A stretch of 33,904 nt of DNA from Chloroflexota bacterium (GCA_024277275.1 JAJRVO010000134.1:1-33904); one strand, 5' to 3'. Shown: positions 8,948 to 17,285, counted from the first letter of the stretch. Notes: generated by a model from the sequence alone, not told the origin. Numbers and translations are program-made.

Positions 8948-9195
8948 CTTGTTCCCTCTTCTCGTTCCCAAACTTCGGTTTGCTACCGTACACTTTTAAT
9001 AGTAGGTTGGGTTGAATGGGTGAACACTGACTATCCGCCCAAAAGCTATTGGGTTTCGCTCAAAATTATGCTTAAAAGCAGGTAATGAAACCCAACATAG
9101 CGCCGATTATCAGATGCTTTTGGCTCAACCCAACCTACCCCTTAAAAGCGTCCGGTAGTGAAAACTTCGGTTTGGGAATGAGAAGAGGGAACAAG
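8948..9195. repeat. 248-bp imperfect palindrome, MITE-like
   Basis: Outer arms of about 22 bp (8948-8969 and 9174-9195) pair with one mismatch. Next inward, both sides carry the small palindrome AAACTTCGGTTT. The inner arms 8982-9016 and 9125-9160 pair through TAGGTTGGGTTGA and flanking bases, and a central stem TTGGGTTTC/GAAACCCAA closes the structure. It sits in the 717-bp gap upstream of maeB and encodes no convincing protein. No target duplication was found. A phrase near its right half (CGCCGATTATCAG) resembles CGCCGGTTATCAG at about 14464-14476, suggesting a related family. Confidence 0.75.
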
Positions 9196-9296
9196 GTAAA
9201 ACCCATTTTAGGGGTAGCTAACGGTTTTTAAGAATTTAACTTTCCACGAATTTAATTAGTAGAGTTGTTCCCCAATTAGCAGATTAGGAAATTTGG

Positions 9297-9364
9297 ACAC
9301 AGATTTCACAGATAAACACAGATTTTCTTCTTTGTTTTTAAAATAATCTGTGTGAATCTGTGTC
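9297..9364. repeat. Inverted repeat of the ACAGATT/AATCTGTG type
   Basis: GACACAGATT at the left edge pairs with AATCTGTGTC at the right, and internal CACAGATT pairs with AATCTGTG. The same words (AATCTGTG, CATCTGTGG) occur at 66-95, so this is a dispersed intergenic motif. It has no T-tract and does not follow a gene end. Confidence 0.6.
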
Positions 9365-9463
9365 CTACAAACGAGATAATCTTATTAGGGAACAAGTCTA
9401 GTGTAGTTGCCATAAGCGACTGCATCCATTACGAGTAACGCCGCACTGTATTATACACCCCTA

Positions 9464-9477
9464 GTGATATTTGTCAC
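9464..9477. promoter_or_regulatory. Possible CRP/FNR-type site (GTGA-N6-TCAC)
   Basis: GTGATATTTGTCAC is a perfect half-site pair of the kind bound by CRP/FNR-family regulators. It is about 570 bp upstream of maeB and beyond the 3' end of the gene at 9611-10879, so no target gene is obvious. A chance occurrence is possible. The word GTGATATTT also occurs in both 147-bp iron control segments. Confidence 0.3.
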
Positions 9478-9533
9478 AAGAAAGAGATATCAAATATCGA
9501 CACTTTTGCGCTAAACGTCGATTTTTACCCCAT

Positions 9534-9571
9534 AAATAAAAAAGGCTCGCCAACTGCTGGTTGACAAGCCT
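9534..9571 (-). terminator. Rho-independent terminator for the 9611-10879 gene
   Basis: On the minus strand AGGCTTGTCAAC pairs with the GTTGGCGAGCCT half (9543-9571) and runs directly into a T-rich tract (TTTTTTATTT). It begins 40 nt after the stop codon. Confidence 0.85.
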
Positions 9572-9610
9572 CTACACAATGTAGGGATATAGTATTTTCC
9601 TCAAGCGAGT

Positions 9611-10879
9611 TTAGAACTTTCGCTTAAATTTAACAAAATACCACTGTTTGTCGGTTTGCTTGGTATCAAAGGGAATATCATCTGACATACGGTTGCCGTT
9701 GGCGTCGGCCAGATAAAAAAGCCAGGATACGTCTTCGATGCCGCCGGGCGGTTCAAACTTAACGTTGCCGCTCTTGATAACGTTGCTGGGCGCGTTGTAC
9801 CCCTCATAAAACCACGTTGAGAGAGGGCTTTCGTAGGTTAAATTGTGATCCAGCCGGGTGCCGACAATTTTCATATCGCCAATAGGGATTTCATTAATGT
9901 CGACAATTGCCACGTACATGACCAGGAATGAATTGGTGGTGGGGCTATTAAAAAACTCGCCCAACAAGAAATCGTACTCCGGCAGCGGGGTGGCTGTGGG
10001 TAGAGGCGTTGCCGTTGGAGGAGGGATAGGGGTGGCAGTTGGAGTGTCGGTGGGTACAGGGGTTTCGGTAGGCACAGGGGTGTTGGTGGGCAGCGGGGTT
10101 TGGGTGGGGATGGGGGTATCGGTGGGCAGCGGGGTTTGGGTGGGGGTGGGCGTGTCTGTTGGAGTGGATGTGGGCGTGGGCGTAGCGGTGCCGGTTGGCG
10201 TGGGAGTTAATGTTGGTAGAGCAGCGACCCGGCGGATAACAGGGGTAGCAGCCGATTCGCTGATGGCGCTCATCAAGCTAGACATCAATTCGTCCAAGAT
10301 ACCTTGCGGCGTGGGGGTAGGGCTGGGTCGTCGGGTACGGGTGGGCATCGGTTCCTGATTGTTATCGCCGGAAAAACCGGAGAAATCCAGAGCGATGGTC
10401 GGAGTGGGCGTTGGTAGATTGGCTGTTACTGGGGGGGCATTTGCGTCTTCCGCCGGTTCGGCAAATTGGGAGAGGGAGGCAGTGTCATTTGCCGGCGACA
10501 CGGGTTCGGCGGCCTGTTCCTGTAAATCGACTTGCGATGGGGCAGCGGCGGCAGTTATGCCGGCGGCGTTAGAAGCCGGACCAGCCGCAGCAACCGATTC
10601 GGATGCTTCGGTAGCGGGCAGCGTTTGTTTCTGAATTTCGAGCGAGGCGCCGGCGGTTTCTTGGGACGATACGGCCATAGTTGGCACAGGGAGAATAGTT
10701 GGCAGCGCAGCCAATCGACGAATGCGGACAGGGGCAGGCTCACCGGCGTTGGTTAAGCGCGGGACCAGGTTAAAAATTAAACTGCATCCCAGCCCGGTAA
10801 AAACCAGAACAAAAATGAGCACGGGATAGATTGAAATATAGGCTAAAACATCAAATAGCAGAGTAGGGCGGCGTTTCAT
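9611..10879 (-). CDS. Membrane-anchored protein with very long Thr/Pro stalk
   Basis: A 422-residue protein of unknown function. One hydrophobic segment (about 12-38) is followed by an Ala/Pro/Gln-rich region, then a nearly uninterrupted T-P-T-P / T-D-T-P / P-L-P-T repeat from about residue 215 to 300. A globular C-terminal domain of about 115 residues follows, rich in aromatic and beta-prone residues and ending K-F-K-R-K-F. The layout suggests a surface stalk carrying a small beta domain, anchored by the N-terminal helix. The start is ATG 10879, with only a weak GTGAG-type ribosome site. The DNA repeat makes the stalk prone to length change. It has the same architecture as the protein at 2619-3842, but the C-terminal domains look unrelated. 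Confidence 0.75.
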   Translation of the reverse strand: MKRRPTLLFDVLAYISIYPVLIFVLVFTGLGCSLIFNLVPRLTNAGEPAPVRIRRLAALPTILPVPTMAVSSQETAGASLEIQKQTLPATEASESVAAAGPASNAAGITAAAAPSQVDLQEQAAEPVSPANDTASLSQFAEPAEDANAPPVTANLPTPTPTIALDFSGFSGDNNQEPMPTRTRRPSPTPTPQGILDELMSSLMSAISESAATPVIRRVAALPTLTPTPTGTATPTPTSTPTDTPTPTQTPLPTDTPIPTQTPLPTNTPVPTETPVPTDTPTATPIPPPTATPLPTATPLPEYDFLLGEFFNSPTTNSFLVMYVAIVDINEIPIGDMKIVGTRLDHNLTYESPLSTWFYEGYNAPSNVIKSGNVKFEPPGGIEDVSWLFYLADANGNRMSDDIPFDTKQTDKQWYFVKFKRKF

Positions 10880-11349
10880 ACTTCAACTCACTTTCTGGAT
10901 TTTGGTCGTAAATGCGGTTAAAGCGACTTCCCTCTCTTCTCCTTACTTAGTGACCGTCCAAAAATAACTTTCCATTTTAGGAGTCAAAAAGTGTACTTTT
11001 TAACTCCTTTTGCAGGAACTTATTGTTAGATGATTACTTAGTTCTTAATATACCAGATTTCATGGCAATTGAGTGTCCCAAAACTGTCCCAAAACACACC
11101 CATTTTTGGGACACAATTTAATAGCGATGTTAATATTACAATGTGGCTAAACTGAACACTATCAAGCGCAAAGCGCAAACCACAATTTTATTGTATCATT
11201 TGCTATGGGGGTTTTCAATAATACTAAAGTGGGATATTGCGCTTCAACGGAGATTTGTAGGGTAAGCGTATGATAAAGCGTGTTTTAAGGGTTATTGTCA
11301 GCAATCGACAGGTATGCTAGAATAAAAAAACCTTGTCTGGCAGTGTGAG
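10880..11349. other. Divergent intergenic region with two hairpins and one promoter
   Basis: This 470-bp gap separates divergently transcribed genes. It holds a 13-bp near-perfect hairpin at 10979-11008 (AGGAGTCAAAAAG, loop TGTA), a second hairpin at 11085-11113 (TGTCCCAAAA/TTTTGGGACA, with a direct copy of the left arm at 11074-11083) and the promoter at 11295-11323. No further gene is seen. Confidence 0.6.
11295..11323 (+). promoter_or_regulatory. Sigma-70-type promoter for the 98-residue protein gene
   Basis: TTGTCA (11295-11300) is separated by exactly 17 bp from TAGAAT (11318-11323), each one or two bases from consensus. The -10 box ends 26 bp before ATG 11350, which gives a short leader. 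Confidence 0.6.
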
Positions 11350-11646
11350 ATGAAACTTTTAGCCGGTGATTTTTACAAAATTTCAAAGCCGTCTGTGGAA
11401 ATGAGCGGGGTGTTTTTCCGGGGCTTGCCGCCTTTGTATGGGGTAGTCATCGACAATAAACACAACCTGCCGTATGTGCTGGCCGCAAGTTATATGTGTC
11501 CCCAAGGCGAGTTTGGCTATCTTGGCCCGCATGATGAGGCCGAGCGGTTAACGCAAGACGAATGGCTGGACGGAGCAAAAGCCGAGGGCGTGGACATTGA
11601 GGCTTTTTTGGCAAAGTGGAAACGCAGCGGGGTAGATGGCAATTAA
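11350..11646 (+). CDS. Small conserved-looking protein of unknown function
   Basis: A 98-residue soluble protein without signal peptide, membrane segment or familiar motif. It is acidic in its second half (D-E-A-E-R-L, D-E-W-L-D-G) and ends in a helical stretch, A-F-L-A-K-W-K-R. Start ATG 11350 has a good promoter just upstream. Its stop codon lies at the edge of a truncated isoaspartyl-peptidase gene on the other strand, so this gene may have arrived with the rearrangement that cut that gene. I do not recognise its family. Confidence 0.65.
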   Translation: MKLLAGDFYKISKPSVEMSGVFFRGLPPLYGVVIDNKHNLPYVLAASYMCPQGEFGYLGPHDEAERLTQDEWLDGAKAEGVDIEAFLAKWKRSGVDGN

Positions 11647-11811
11647 CTTAATGGTCACTGCCGTCTCAATGGCGTCCAGGGCCGAACCGCCCCCGGCCAG
11701 AATTTTATAGCCGGTTTGGGCGGCCAGACGGCAGCCGTTTTTGTGGGCCTGGTGTTCATCTTTGGAGATGTCCCAGGCTCCCCCGTGGACAATGATAGCC
11801 GGTTTCATCAT
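11548..11811 (-). pseudogene. Truncated isoaspartyl peptidase / plant-type L-asparaginase gene
   Basis: The first 50 or so codons from ATG 11811 match the N-terminus of Ntn-hydrolase asparaginases: K-P-A-I-I-V-H-G-G-A-W-D-I, then G-Y-K-I-L-A-G-G-G-S-A-L-D-A-I-E-T-A-V. The match stops at about 11655. The remaining 35 or so codons (to 11548) are the antisense of the 98-residue protein gene and not family-like. Intact members are about 300 residues and depend on a nucleophilic Thr far downstream, so no activity is expected. The ATG overlaps the recJ stop codon (GAATGATG), the usual sign of a translationally coupled pair before truncation. Confidence 0.75.
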
Positions 11812-13526
11812 TCGCTTGGCCTCAAATCTTTTATGTTTAACTGCATACGTCGTTGGTTGTTCCACTCGTTAAATTCCAGGCTGTAAACAACGTCGATATT
11901 TTGAGACACATGCACCTTGTCGAGCCAATACCCTTGCCGAAAGGCAATGCCATCCCAGGTTTGACGGCCATCATGCAGGACCAGCTTGAGGTGTTTGCCT
12001 TCCAGCCCCACAGTTTTTCTGTATTTTATGCGCAGATTTCGGGTGAGAAAACGCGGGGTTGGATTGCCGTAGCCAAAGGGTTGCAGGCTGCTTATAGTCT
12101 CTATCAAATCGGGACGCACGCCGCGCAGATTGACTTCCCCATCGATAGAAACCGTTGGACGCAATTGTGTGATATCCAAACTATTTTGGGCAATGTCCAT
12201 CAGACGTTCTTTTAGAGCGGGTAATTTCTCATTTTCCACGGTAAAACCGGCGGCGGCGGCGTGCCCCCCATAGCGTACCAGCAAATCGGCGCACTGGTCC
12301 AACGCCTCGGTAATGTGGAACTCTGGAATGCTGCGGGCCGACCCTCTGGTGACGTCCGGCCCCTGGGTGGCAACCAGCGCGGGGCGATAAAACTCCTCGC
12401 TCAAGCGAGAGGCTGCCAGTCCCACCACGCCGGGGTTAAAGTCGGGATGACAAACAAAATGGAGAAGATTGTGCGTTTTATCAGCCAGAACAGCTTGACG
12501 GGCTATTTGTACGGTGTACTCGGTTAATCTTTGTCGCTCTTTGTTTTGCTGGTCTAACTCCGTGGCCAGGGGGGTTGCTTCGGGTCCGTTTTTGACCATT
12601 AAGAGCTGGTAAGCGGCCAGGGCGCTGTCCAGCCGGCCGGCTGCGTTTAGGCGCGGTCCAATGGTAAAACCAATAGTACCGGCGGTTATTTTTTTGTTTG
12701 ACCCGACGTTTCCCTGAGTCATCAGGGCGGCCAACCCCGGTCTTAGAGAGCGGTTAAGCCAATGCAAACCCTGGTTTACCAATTTTCTGTTTTCGCCGTA
12801 CAGCGGGGCTAAATCGGCCACTGTACCCAGGGCAACCAGGTCAAGAAGATTATTTTCATGCAGATTAGATTGGCTACGATGTTCTTTTAACACATCGGCA
12901 TGAAAAAGCGCCTGGGCTACTTTATACGCCAGACCCACTCCGGCCAACTCTTTAAATGGGTAAGCGCACTCCGGCTGTTTGGGGTTGATAACAGCCAGAG
13001 CCGGGGGGATTTCTTGACCCACAGTGTGGTGGTCGGTAATGATAATATCCAGCCCCAAACTATTGCCGTAAGCCACCTCGTCAATTGAACGAATGCCGCA
13101 ATCAACCGTGATAACAACTTTTACCCCGCGTTCGGCTAATTCGGCCAGAGCCTCGTTGTTTAGGCCGTAACCCTCATCAAAGCGGTTGGGGATATACGCC
13201 TGGGGTTGACCGCCCAAAGCCGTGAGGACTTGCATCATCAGCGCGGTGGCGGTAACGCCATCAGCGTCATAGTCGCCATAAACAGCTATGGGTTCTTGTT
13301 TTATAATGGCTTGACTCAGGCGTTCTACGGCCTGGGGCATACCTTTTAAGCGCAAAGGGTTATCATCCGGCCAGCGGTGGGCCAAAAAATCTCTAACTTC
13401 TTGAGGGGCGGTAAAACCTCGGTTATAAAGGATTTGCACAATCAGAGGCGGCAAATCCGGAAATTGGGTAAAGTGGCTATCGGGAGCGCGGGGGGTAATC
13501 TCCCATCTTTTTAATGGAATGGGCAA
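11808..13526 (-). CDS. recJ: Single-stranded-DNA-specific exonuclease RecJ
   Basis: A 572-residue DHH-superfamily 5'-3' single-strand exonuclease used in recombination and mismatch repair. Visible motifs are V-Y-G-D-Y-D-A-D-G-V-T (82-92), V-D-C-G-I-R (141-146) and T-D-H-H (164-167), all Mn-binding, and the DHHA1 segment R-Y-G-G-H-A-A-A-A-G-F near residue 410. A RecJ OB-type C-terminal domain follows (Y-G-N-P-T-P-R-F). The length is normal. The start appears to be TTG 13526, with GGGAG at 13536-13540 as ribosome site. The downstream partner gene is the truncated asparaginase, overlapping by 4 nt. Confidence 0.95.
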   Translation of the reverse strand: MPIPLKRWEITPRAPDSHFTQFPDLPPLIVQILYNRGFTAPQEVRDFLAHRWPDDNPLRLKGMPQAVERLSQAIIKQEPIAVYGDYDADGVTATALMMQVLTALGGQPQAYIPNRFDEGYGLNNEALAELAERGVKVVITVDCGIRSIDEVAYGNSLGLDIIITDHHTVGQEIPPALAVINPKQPECAYPFKELAGVGLAYKVAQALFHADVLKEHRSQSNLHENNLLDLVALGTVADLAPLYGENRKLVNQGLHWLNRSLRPGLAALMTQGNVGSNKKITAGTIGFTIGPRLNAAGRLDSALAAYQLLMVKNGPEATPLATELDQQNKERQRLTEYTVQIARQAVLADKTHNLLHFVCHPDFNPGVVGLAASRLSEEFYRPALVATQGPDVTRGSARSIPEFHITEALDQCADLLVRYGGHAAAAGFTVENEKLPALKERLMDIAQNSLDITQLRPTVSIDGEVNLRGVRPDLIETISSLQPFGYGNPTPRFLTRNLRIKYRKTVGLEGKHLKLVLHDGRQTWDGIAFRQGYWLDKVHVSQNIDVVYSLEFNEWNNQRRMQLNIKDLRPSE

Positions 13527-13549
13527 AATTGAGTTCTCCCAATGGGAAT

Positions 13550-13700
13550 GAGAGGATTTGGTAATTCAACGTAACCGTTAAAAAAGGCAAATGACGAACG
13601 ACGGTGGACGAATGAAACGATAGAACAAGGTTTTTATCGTTCGTCCACCGTCTTTCGTCAGGTTTGAATACAACGACCTAAACAATTACCAAATCATCTC
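13550..13700. repeat. Nested palindrome (outer and inner arms)
   Basis: Outer arms 13550-13566 and 13684-13700 pair at 16 of 17 positions (GATTTGGTAATT core). Inner arms 13592-13612 and 13640-13660 pair at 20 of 21 (ACGGTGGACGAA core). The element nearly fills the gap between recJ and the membrane protein gene at 13714. A related phrase, TGACGAAAGAC, recurs at about 29034. It is MITE-like; no clear target duplication was found. Confidence 0.75.
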
Positions 13701-13713
13701 GGAAATGAATAAC

Positions 13714-14025
13714 TTAAACCCAACCTTGTCCCTTGATAAAATTGGTAATGACAGGTATTTCAATCCAGATTCCCTGGTAGGCCTGGTAAGCCCAATAAAG
13801 CGTAACAAACCAGATTAAAAAAGGCACACAAGCTAATACAACTGTCCATCCCAAAACAATTGCTGAGACTACAATAACAACATTTACAACCAGGGCCTGA
13901 ACAGCGTGGTATTTTTGAAAAGGACGGTTTTTCATGTCCTCTACAAGTAGGATAACAAGCGCGACAAGTCCTATTGGGTAAGATAAAGCAGCCATCAATT
14001 TGTCCTGATCATTTATATCGTTCAT
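13714..14025 (-). CDS. Small membrane protein, DUF4870/Tic20-like
   Basis: A 103-residue protein with about three membrane spans. The pattern A-A-L-S-Y-P-I-G ... P-F-Q-K-Y-H-A-V-Q-A-L near the N-terminus matches the DUF4870 (Tic20-like) family, whose function in bacteria is unknown. Start ATG 14025 has GGAGG 10 nt upstream. It is followed on the same strand, upstream in transcription, by the TM2-like gene at 14094-14375 with 68 bp between, so they may be cotranscribed. Confidence 0.75.
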   Translation of the reverse strand: MNDINDQDKLMAALSYPIGLVALVILLVEDMKNRPFQKYHAVQALVVNVVIVVSAIVLGWTVVLACVPFLIWFVTLYWAYQAYQGIWIEIPVITNFIKGQGWV

Positions 14026-14093
14026 TTAGAAAGTGCCTCCATTTTACAGATAAATAATTTGTTTATAGAAATTATAAAAATCGACAGCGGGTT

Positions 14094-14375
14094 TTAGTTC
14101 TCCCAAAACCACTGCATATCGCCAATTGGCACGCCTTTCTTAAGTTTGTCGGCCATCACATAGGCGTCAACAGCCCCCAAAGCCATGACAAGAATAGGCC
14201 CAACGCAGGGAAGTACCCATAGCACAACCCAGGCTACAATAAAAATAATTCCTTTTTTCTGTTGACCCAGGTATAGGTGCCCAACGCCGCCAAACAAAAG
14301 AAAGCTCAAAATTGCGGTTATAATGGGGTCTTTTGGCGGATCAACGGGTTCAATTTGCGTTGTGGACTCAAACAT
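14094..14375 (-). CDS. Small membrane protein with TM2-like domain
   Basis: A 93-residue protein with two membrane spans. A Pro-rich cytosolic N-terminus (E-P-V-D-P-P-K-D-P) leads to L-S-F-L-L-F-G-G-V-G-H-L-Y-L-G, the TM2-family signature. No biochemical role is known for most bacterial members. The start is ATG 14375, since GGAGG (14384-14388) is ideally placed before it; an in-frame ATG at 14393 would lie upstream of that site. Confidence 0.75.
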   Translation of the reverse strand: MFESTTQIEPVDPPKDPIITAILSFLLFGGVGHLYLGQQKKGIIFIVAWVVLWVLPCVGPILVMALGAVDAYVMADKLKKGVPIGDMQWFWEN

Positions 14376-14394
14376 TATGACTTCCTCCAACAAA

Positions 14395-14561
14395 CTAGAG
14401 TTTATAGGAGTTTAATGAGTTAGGTGGGTTGGGTGAGTTAAAAGGACGCAATGCCGCACTTAACGCCGGTTATCAGCCCAAATTCCCCAATTTATTTTTA
14501 CCGGGGATAGCTAACAACTCATTAAACTCACTAAACTCACAAATCTCTATAAACTCTCTAG
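14395..14561. repeat. Palindromic intergenic element
   Basis: The left arm from 14395 (CTAGAGTTTATAG, then GAGTTTAATGAGTT) pairs with 14516-14561 with small bulges. The arms are made of AACTCA/TAAACTCAC words like those in the tandem repeat at 241-312. The centre holds CGCCGGTTATCAG, shared in near-identical form with the 8948-9195 palindrome. The gap 14376-14734 contains nothing else I can support. Confidence 0.6.
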
Positions 14562-14734
14562 CTACGGCCGATTAATTAATTCTAGCATAGGTGGTTACGG
14601 GGTGCAATACTGTAACAGATTTTTTGGGAATATTTGGATTTTGGAAATTGCCAGTCGATAAAGGCAATGTTATCATGGTATTGTACCCAATCAACTTTAC
14701 GCAGCAACGCTATAAGAGTTGCAAGGAGCTATTT

Positions 14735-15706
14735 TTGACCGCAAAGATTATTTTTATGGGCACGCCCGATTTTGCAGTCCCCCCTTTAACAGCCTTAATT
14801 AACCCTCCTTTTAAAGGGGACAGGCAGAACTGGAAAGTAGTCGCGGTAGTCACGCAGCCTGACCGCCCCAAGGGTCGGGGTAAAAAATTAACCTCGCCGC
14901 CGGTAAAAGTGGCGGCGGAGAACGCCGGAATACAGGTGTTTCAACCGGAAACCCTTAAATCAGAAGAATCTATGGCTCAACTGGCGGCGCTCAAGCCCGA
15001 TTTAATTGTGGTGGCTGCTTTTGGTCAAATTTTGCGGAAGAACGTGCTGGCTCTACCGCCCTTTGGTTGCCTCAATGTTCATGCATCGCTGTTACCGCGC
15101 TGGCGAGGAGCATCGCCAGTAACGGCGGCTATTAAAGCTGGAGATACGGAAACGGGCGTTACCCTGATGCAGATGGACGAGGGGCTGGACACCGGCCCCA
15201 TCATAGCCCAACAAGCCATCCCAATTTCTGCCGACCATACCGGCGGCAGCCTGACCGCAGAACTCGCCGAATTGGGAGCAACGTTATTAGCAGAGACTCT
15301 GCCGGCCTGGCTGTCGGGCCAAATTGAGGCTCAACCTCAGGATGACAGCCTGGCGACAATGACTCGTCTGCTAAAAAAACGGGACGGCGAAATTGATTGG
15401 ACTCAACCGTCCCCGGAAATAGAACGGCAGGTGCGCGCCTTTTTACCCTGGCCGGGGACTTTTACCCACGGCCCACGCGGTCAAATTAAAATTTTAGCCG
15501 TTGAACTGGCCGATGAATCTGTTACACAATCAGGGCAGGATAATCCCGGCGTTCTGTTTAAGCGCCATCGAAATGTGTATGTTTCTACCGGAAAAGGAGC
15601 GATTCGTTTGATAAGCGTACAACCCGCCGGCAAAAAAGCAATGACCGCGGAAGCTATGCTCAATGGGCAGCCTGATTTGCTGGGCGCTAAGTTAGGAAAC
15701 GTTTGA
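14735..15706 (+). CDS. fmt: Methionyl-tRNA formyltransferase
   Basis: A 323-residue enzyme that formylates the initiator Met-tRNA with 10-formyl-tetrahydrofolate. The N-terminus K-I-I-F-M-G-T-P-D-F-A-V-P is diagnostic. Catalytic residues are N114, H116 (N-V-H-A-S-L-L-P-R-W-R-G) and D152 (E-G-L-D-T-G). A C-terminal OB-like domain follows (V-R-A-F-L-P-W-P-G-T-F). The length fits (E. coli 315). I choose TTG 14735 as start, because AAGGAG (14723-14728) lies 6 nt before it and the family N-terminus begins there; the reading frame is open to 14591 but the extra residues are not family-like. The kinase gene follows after 7 nt, so the two are one transcript. Confidence 0.93.
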   Translation: MTAKIIFMGTPDFAVPPLTALINPPFKGDRQNWKVVAVVTQPDRPKGRGKKLTSPPVKVAAENAGIQVFQPETLKSEESMAQLAALKPDLIVVAAFGQILRKNVLALPPFGCLNVHASLLPRWRGASPVTAAIKAGDTETGVTLMQMDEGLDTGPIIAQQAIPISADHTGGSLTAELAELGATLLAETLPAWLSGQIEAQPQDDSLATMTRLLKKRDGEIDWTQPSPEIERQVRAFLPWPGTFTHGPRGQIKILAVELADESVTQSGQDNPGVLFKRHRNVYVSTGKGAIRLISVQPAGKKAMTAEAMLNGQPDLLGAKLGNV

Positions 15707-15713
15707 TAAACAT

Positions 15714-17285
15714 ATGGACAACGCCGCTGTAGAGTGTCTTGATTTAACGAGGCCAACGCTCGACTTTCTAAAAACCATTGAACAACAAATGGCTATTGTG
15801 GCCGACCTGAGCCGGGCCGATCTTTTGTTATATTGCCAAAAATCGCAACAAGAAGTGACCATTTTGGCGCACGCTCAACCTCACTCGCTGGCTCATGTTT
15901 ATAGCTCCAATAGAGCCGGGCGTACTGTTGGCGTTGACTACCGGCCGGAAGTTCTCCAGGCGTTGAAATCCGGGAAACGGCAAAAGGAGCAGCGCAGTTT
16001 TATTTCTGAAGGGGCGCCGGTGATTAGACAAGCGATTCCAATTTCTTTCCCGCCCCGTTGCCTCTCTTTGCCCGGTCAAACTCGGCAAAATAAATGGCCC
16101 AAGCAACAGCCTCAAGTGATTGCCACCTTAATTATTGCCACCAATCTTATTGAATATGAACGTCACCGATTTCGCAGCCGCATTTATAGACAAGCCATAA
16201 TAAGATTGCAGGCAATGCTGTTATGCGGACAGATACCGGGCGCTGAAGAATTGTCGTCATTTGGCGAACAAGACGGCATTATCTTTACCGACCACGAAGG
16301 CGTAATTCGATATGCCAGCGGTATTGCGGCCAATCTTTATCGCCGCATAGGGTATAAAGAAACGTTGGTCGGGCGGCATCTGGTTGACCTGGACACCGGC
16401 GATGAAGAATTGCGGCGGGAAGCTCTGGTCCAAAAGCGATGCCTGGAATGGGCAGCGGAAGAGGGGGATAGATTTTGGGTTCGCAAGGCTATCCCGCTGG
16501 TGGCCTACCCGTCCCCCTACTGGAGTTGGCTGAACATCTTTGGCCCATCAAGATTTGCTAAAGAAAACGGGGCGTTTATTCTTCTGCATGACGACACCGA
16601 AATTCGTCATCGGGAACGGGAAATTCGTATTAAAAATGCAATGATTCAGGAGGTGCATCATCGCGTAAAAAACAACCTGCAAACCATTGCCGGACTGCTC
16701 AGAATGCACGCTCGCCGGGTGAAATCGGAAGAGGCTCGTCTGGTTCTGGATGAGGCCCTCAATAGAATTTTAAGCGTGGCCGTTATTCACGAGTTTCTCT
16801 CTAGCGATAGCTCTAATATTATTAACATCAAAGAAATAAGTAACCGGATTATCAGCCAACTGCAACAGGGCATCCTAAACCCGGACAAGGTTATTCAAAT
16901 GGAGGCGGTTGGCGACTCAATCCGATTGCCGGCTCGGCAGGCCACCGCCTGCGCTTTAATTATTAACGAGTTAATTCAAAATGCCCTTGAGCATGGCTTT
17001 GAGCATAAACAAGAAGGGCTAATCAGGGTAAATTTGGAAGATAACGGTGATGAGGTTATTATTAAGGTTGCCGACAACGGTGGCGGTGTGCCTGAAAACT
17101 TTCAGATGGACCAGGCGGAGAGTCTTGGCCTGCAAATTGTAAAAATCCTGGTCGAAGGAGACCTGCAAGGTCACATTGAATTGGAAAAAGGCATTGACAA
17201 TGGAGAGGGGCTGTGCGTGAAGATTGCCTTCTCTAAAGCAATATTCAGAGGTGAAGAAGGGTGGAACGAACACGTATCATTATAG
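15714..17285 (+). CDS. PdtaS-like sensor histidine kinase (HisKA_2 type)
   Basis: A 523-residue soluble kinase without membrane segments. The N-terminal region of about 170 residues resembles the GAF-like sensor domain of PdtaS. A PAS-like domain follows (about 180-295, D-G-I-I-F-T-D-H-E-G-V-I-R-Y). The phosphoacceptor segment is E-V-H-H-R-V-K-N-N-L-Q with H315/H316, the HisKA_2 pattern. The ATPase domain shows N-E-L-I-Q-N-A-L-E-H-G (N box), D-N-G-G-G-V-P (G1) and S-L-G-L-Q-I-V (G2). In actinobacteria PdtaS phosphorylates an ANTAR regulator, and here the next gene encodes exactly such a protein, overlapping by 25 bp. The signal sensed is unknown. The position behind fmt could link it to translation or growth state, but that is inference. 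Confidence 0.9.
   Translation: MDNAAVECLDLTRPTLDFLKTIEQQMAIVADLSRADLLLYCQKSQQEVTILAHAQPHSLAHVYSSNRAGRTVGVDYRPEVLQALKSGKRQKEQRSFISEGAPVIRQAIPISFPPRCLSLPGQTRQNKWPKQQPQVIATLIIATNLIEYERHRFRSRIYRQAIIRLQAMLLCGQIPGAEELSSFGEQDGIIFTDHEGVIRYASGIAANLYRRIGYKETLVGRHLVDLDTGDEELRREALVQKRCLEWAAEEGDRFWVRKAIPLVAYPSPYWSWLNIFGPSRFAKENGAFILLHDDTEIRHREREIRIKNAMIQEVHHRVKNNLQTIAGLLRMHARRVKSEEARLVLDEALNRILSVAVIHEFLSSDSSNIINIKEISNRIISQLQQGILNPDKVIQMEAVGDSIRLPARQATACALIINELIQNALEHGFEHKQEGLIRVNLEDNGDEVIIKVADNGGGVPENFQMDQAESLGLQIVKILVEGDLQGHIELEKGIDNGEGLCVKIAFSKAIFRGEEGWNEHVSL

Noticed and set aside
8894-9085. Short open frame upstream of maeB
   Set aside because: It lies in the arm of the 248-bp palindrome and starts opposite the maeB start codon.
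9858-10358. Plus-strand open frame rich in Gly and Val
   Set aside because: This is the complement of the Thr/Pro-coding repeat; the minus-strand gene has an anchor, a folded end domain and a terminator.
14591-14734. N-terminal extension of fmt from an upstream start
   Set aside because: The extra 48 residues do not belong to the family, while AAGGAG before TTG 14735 fits exactly.
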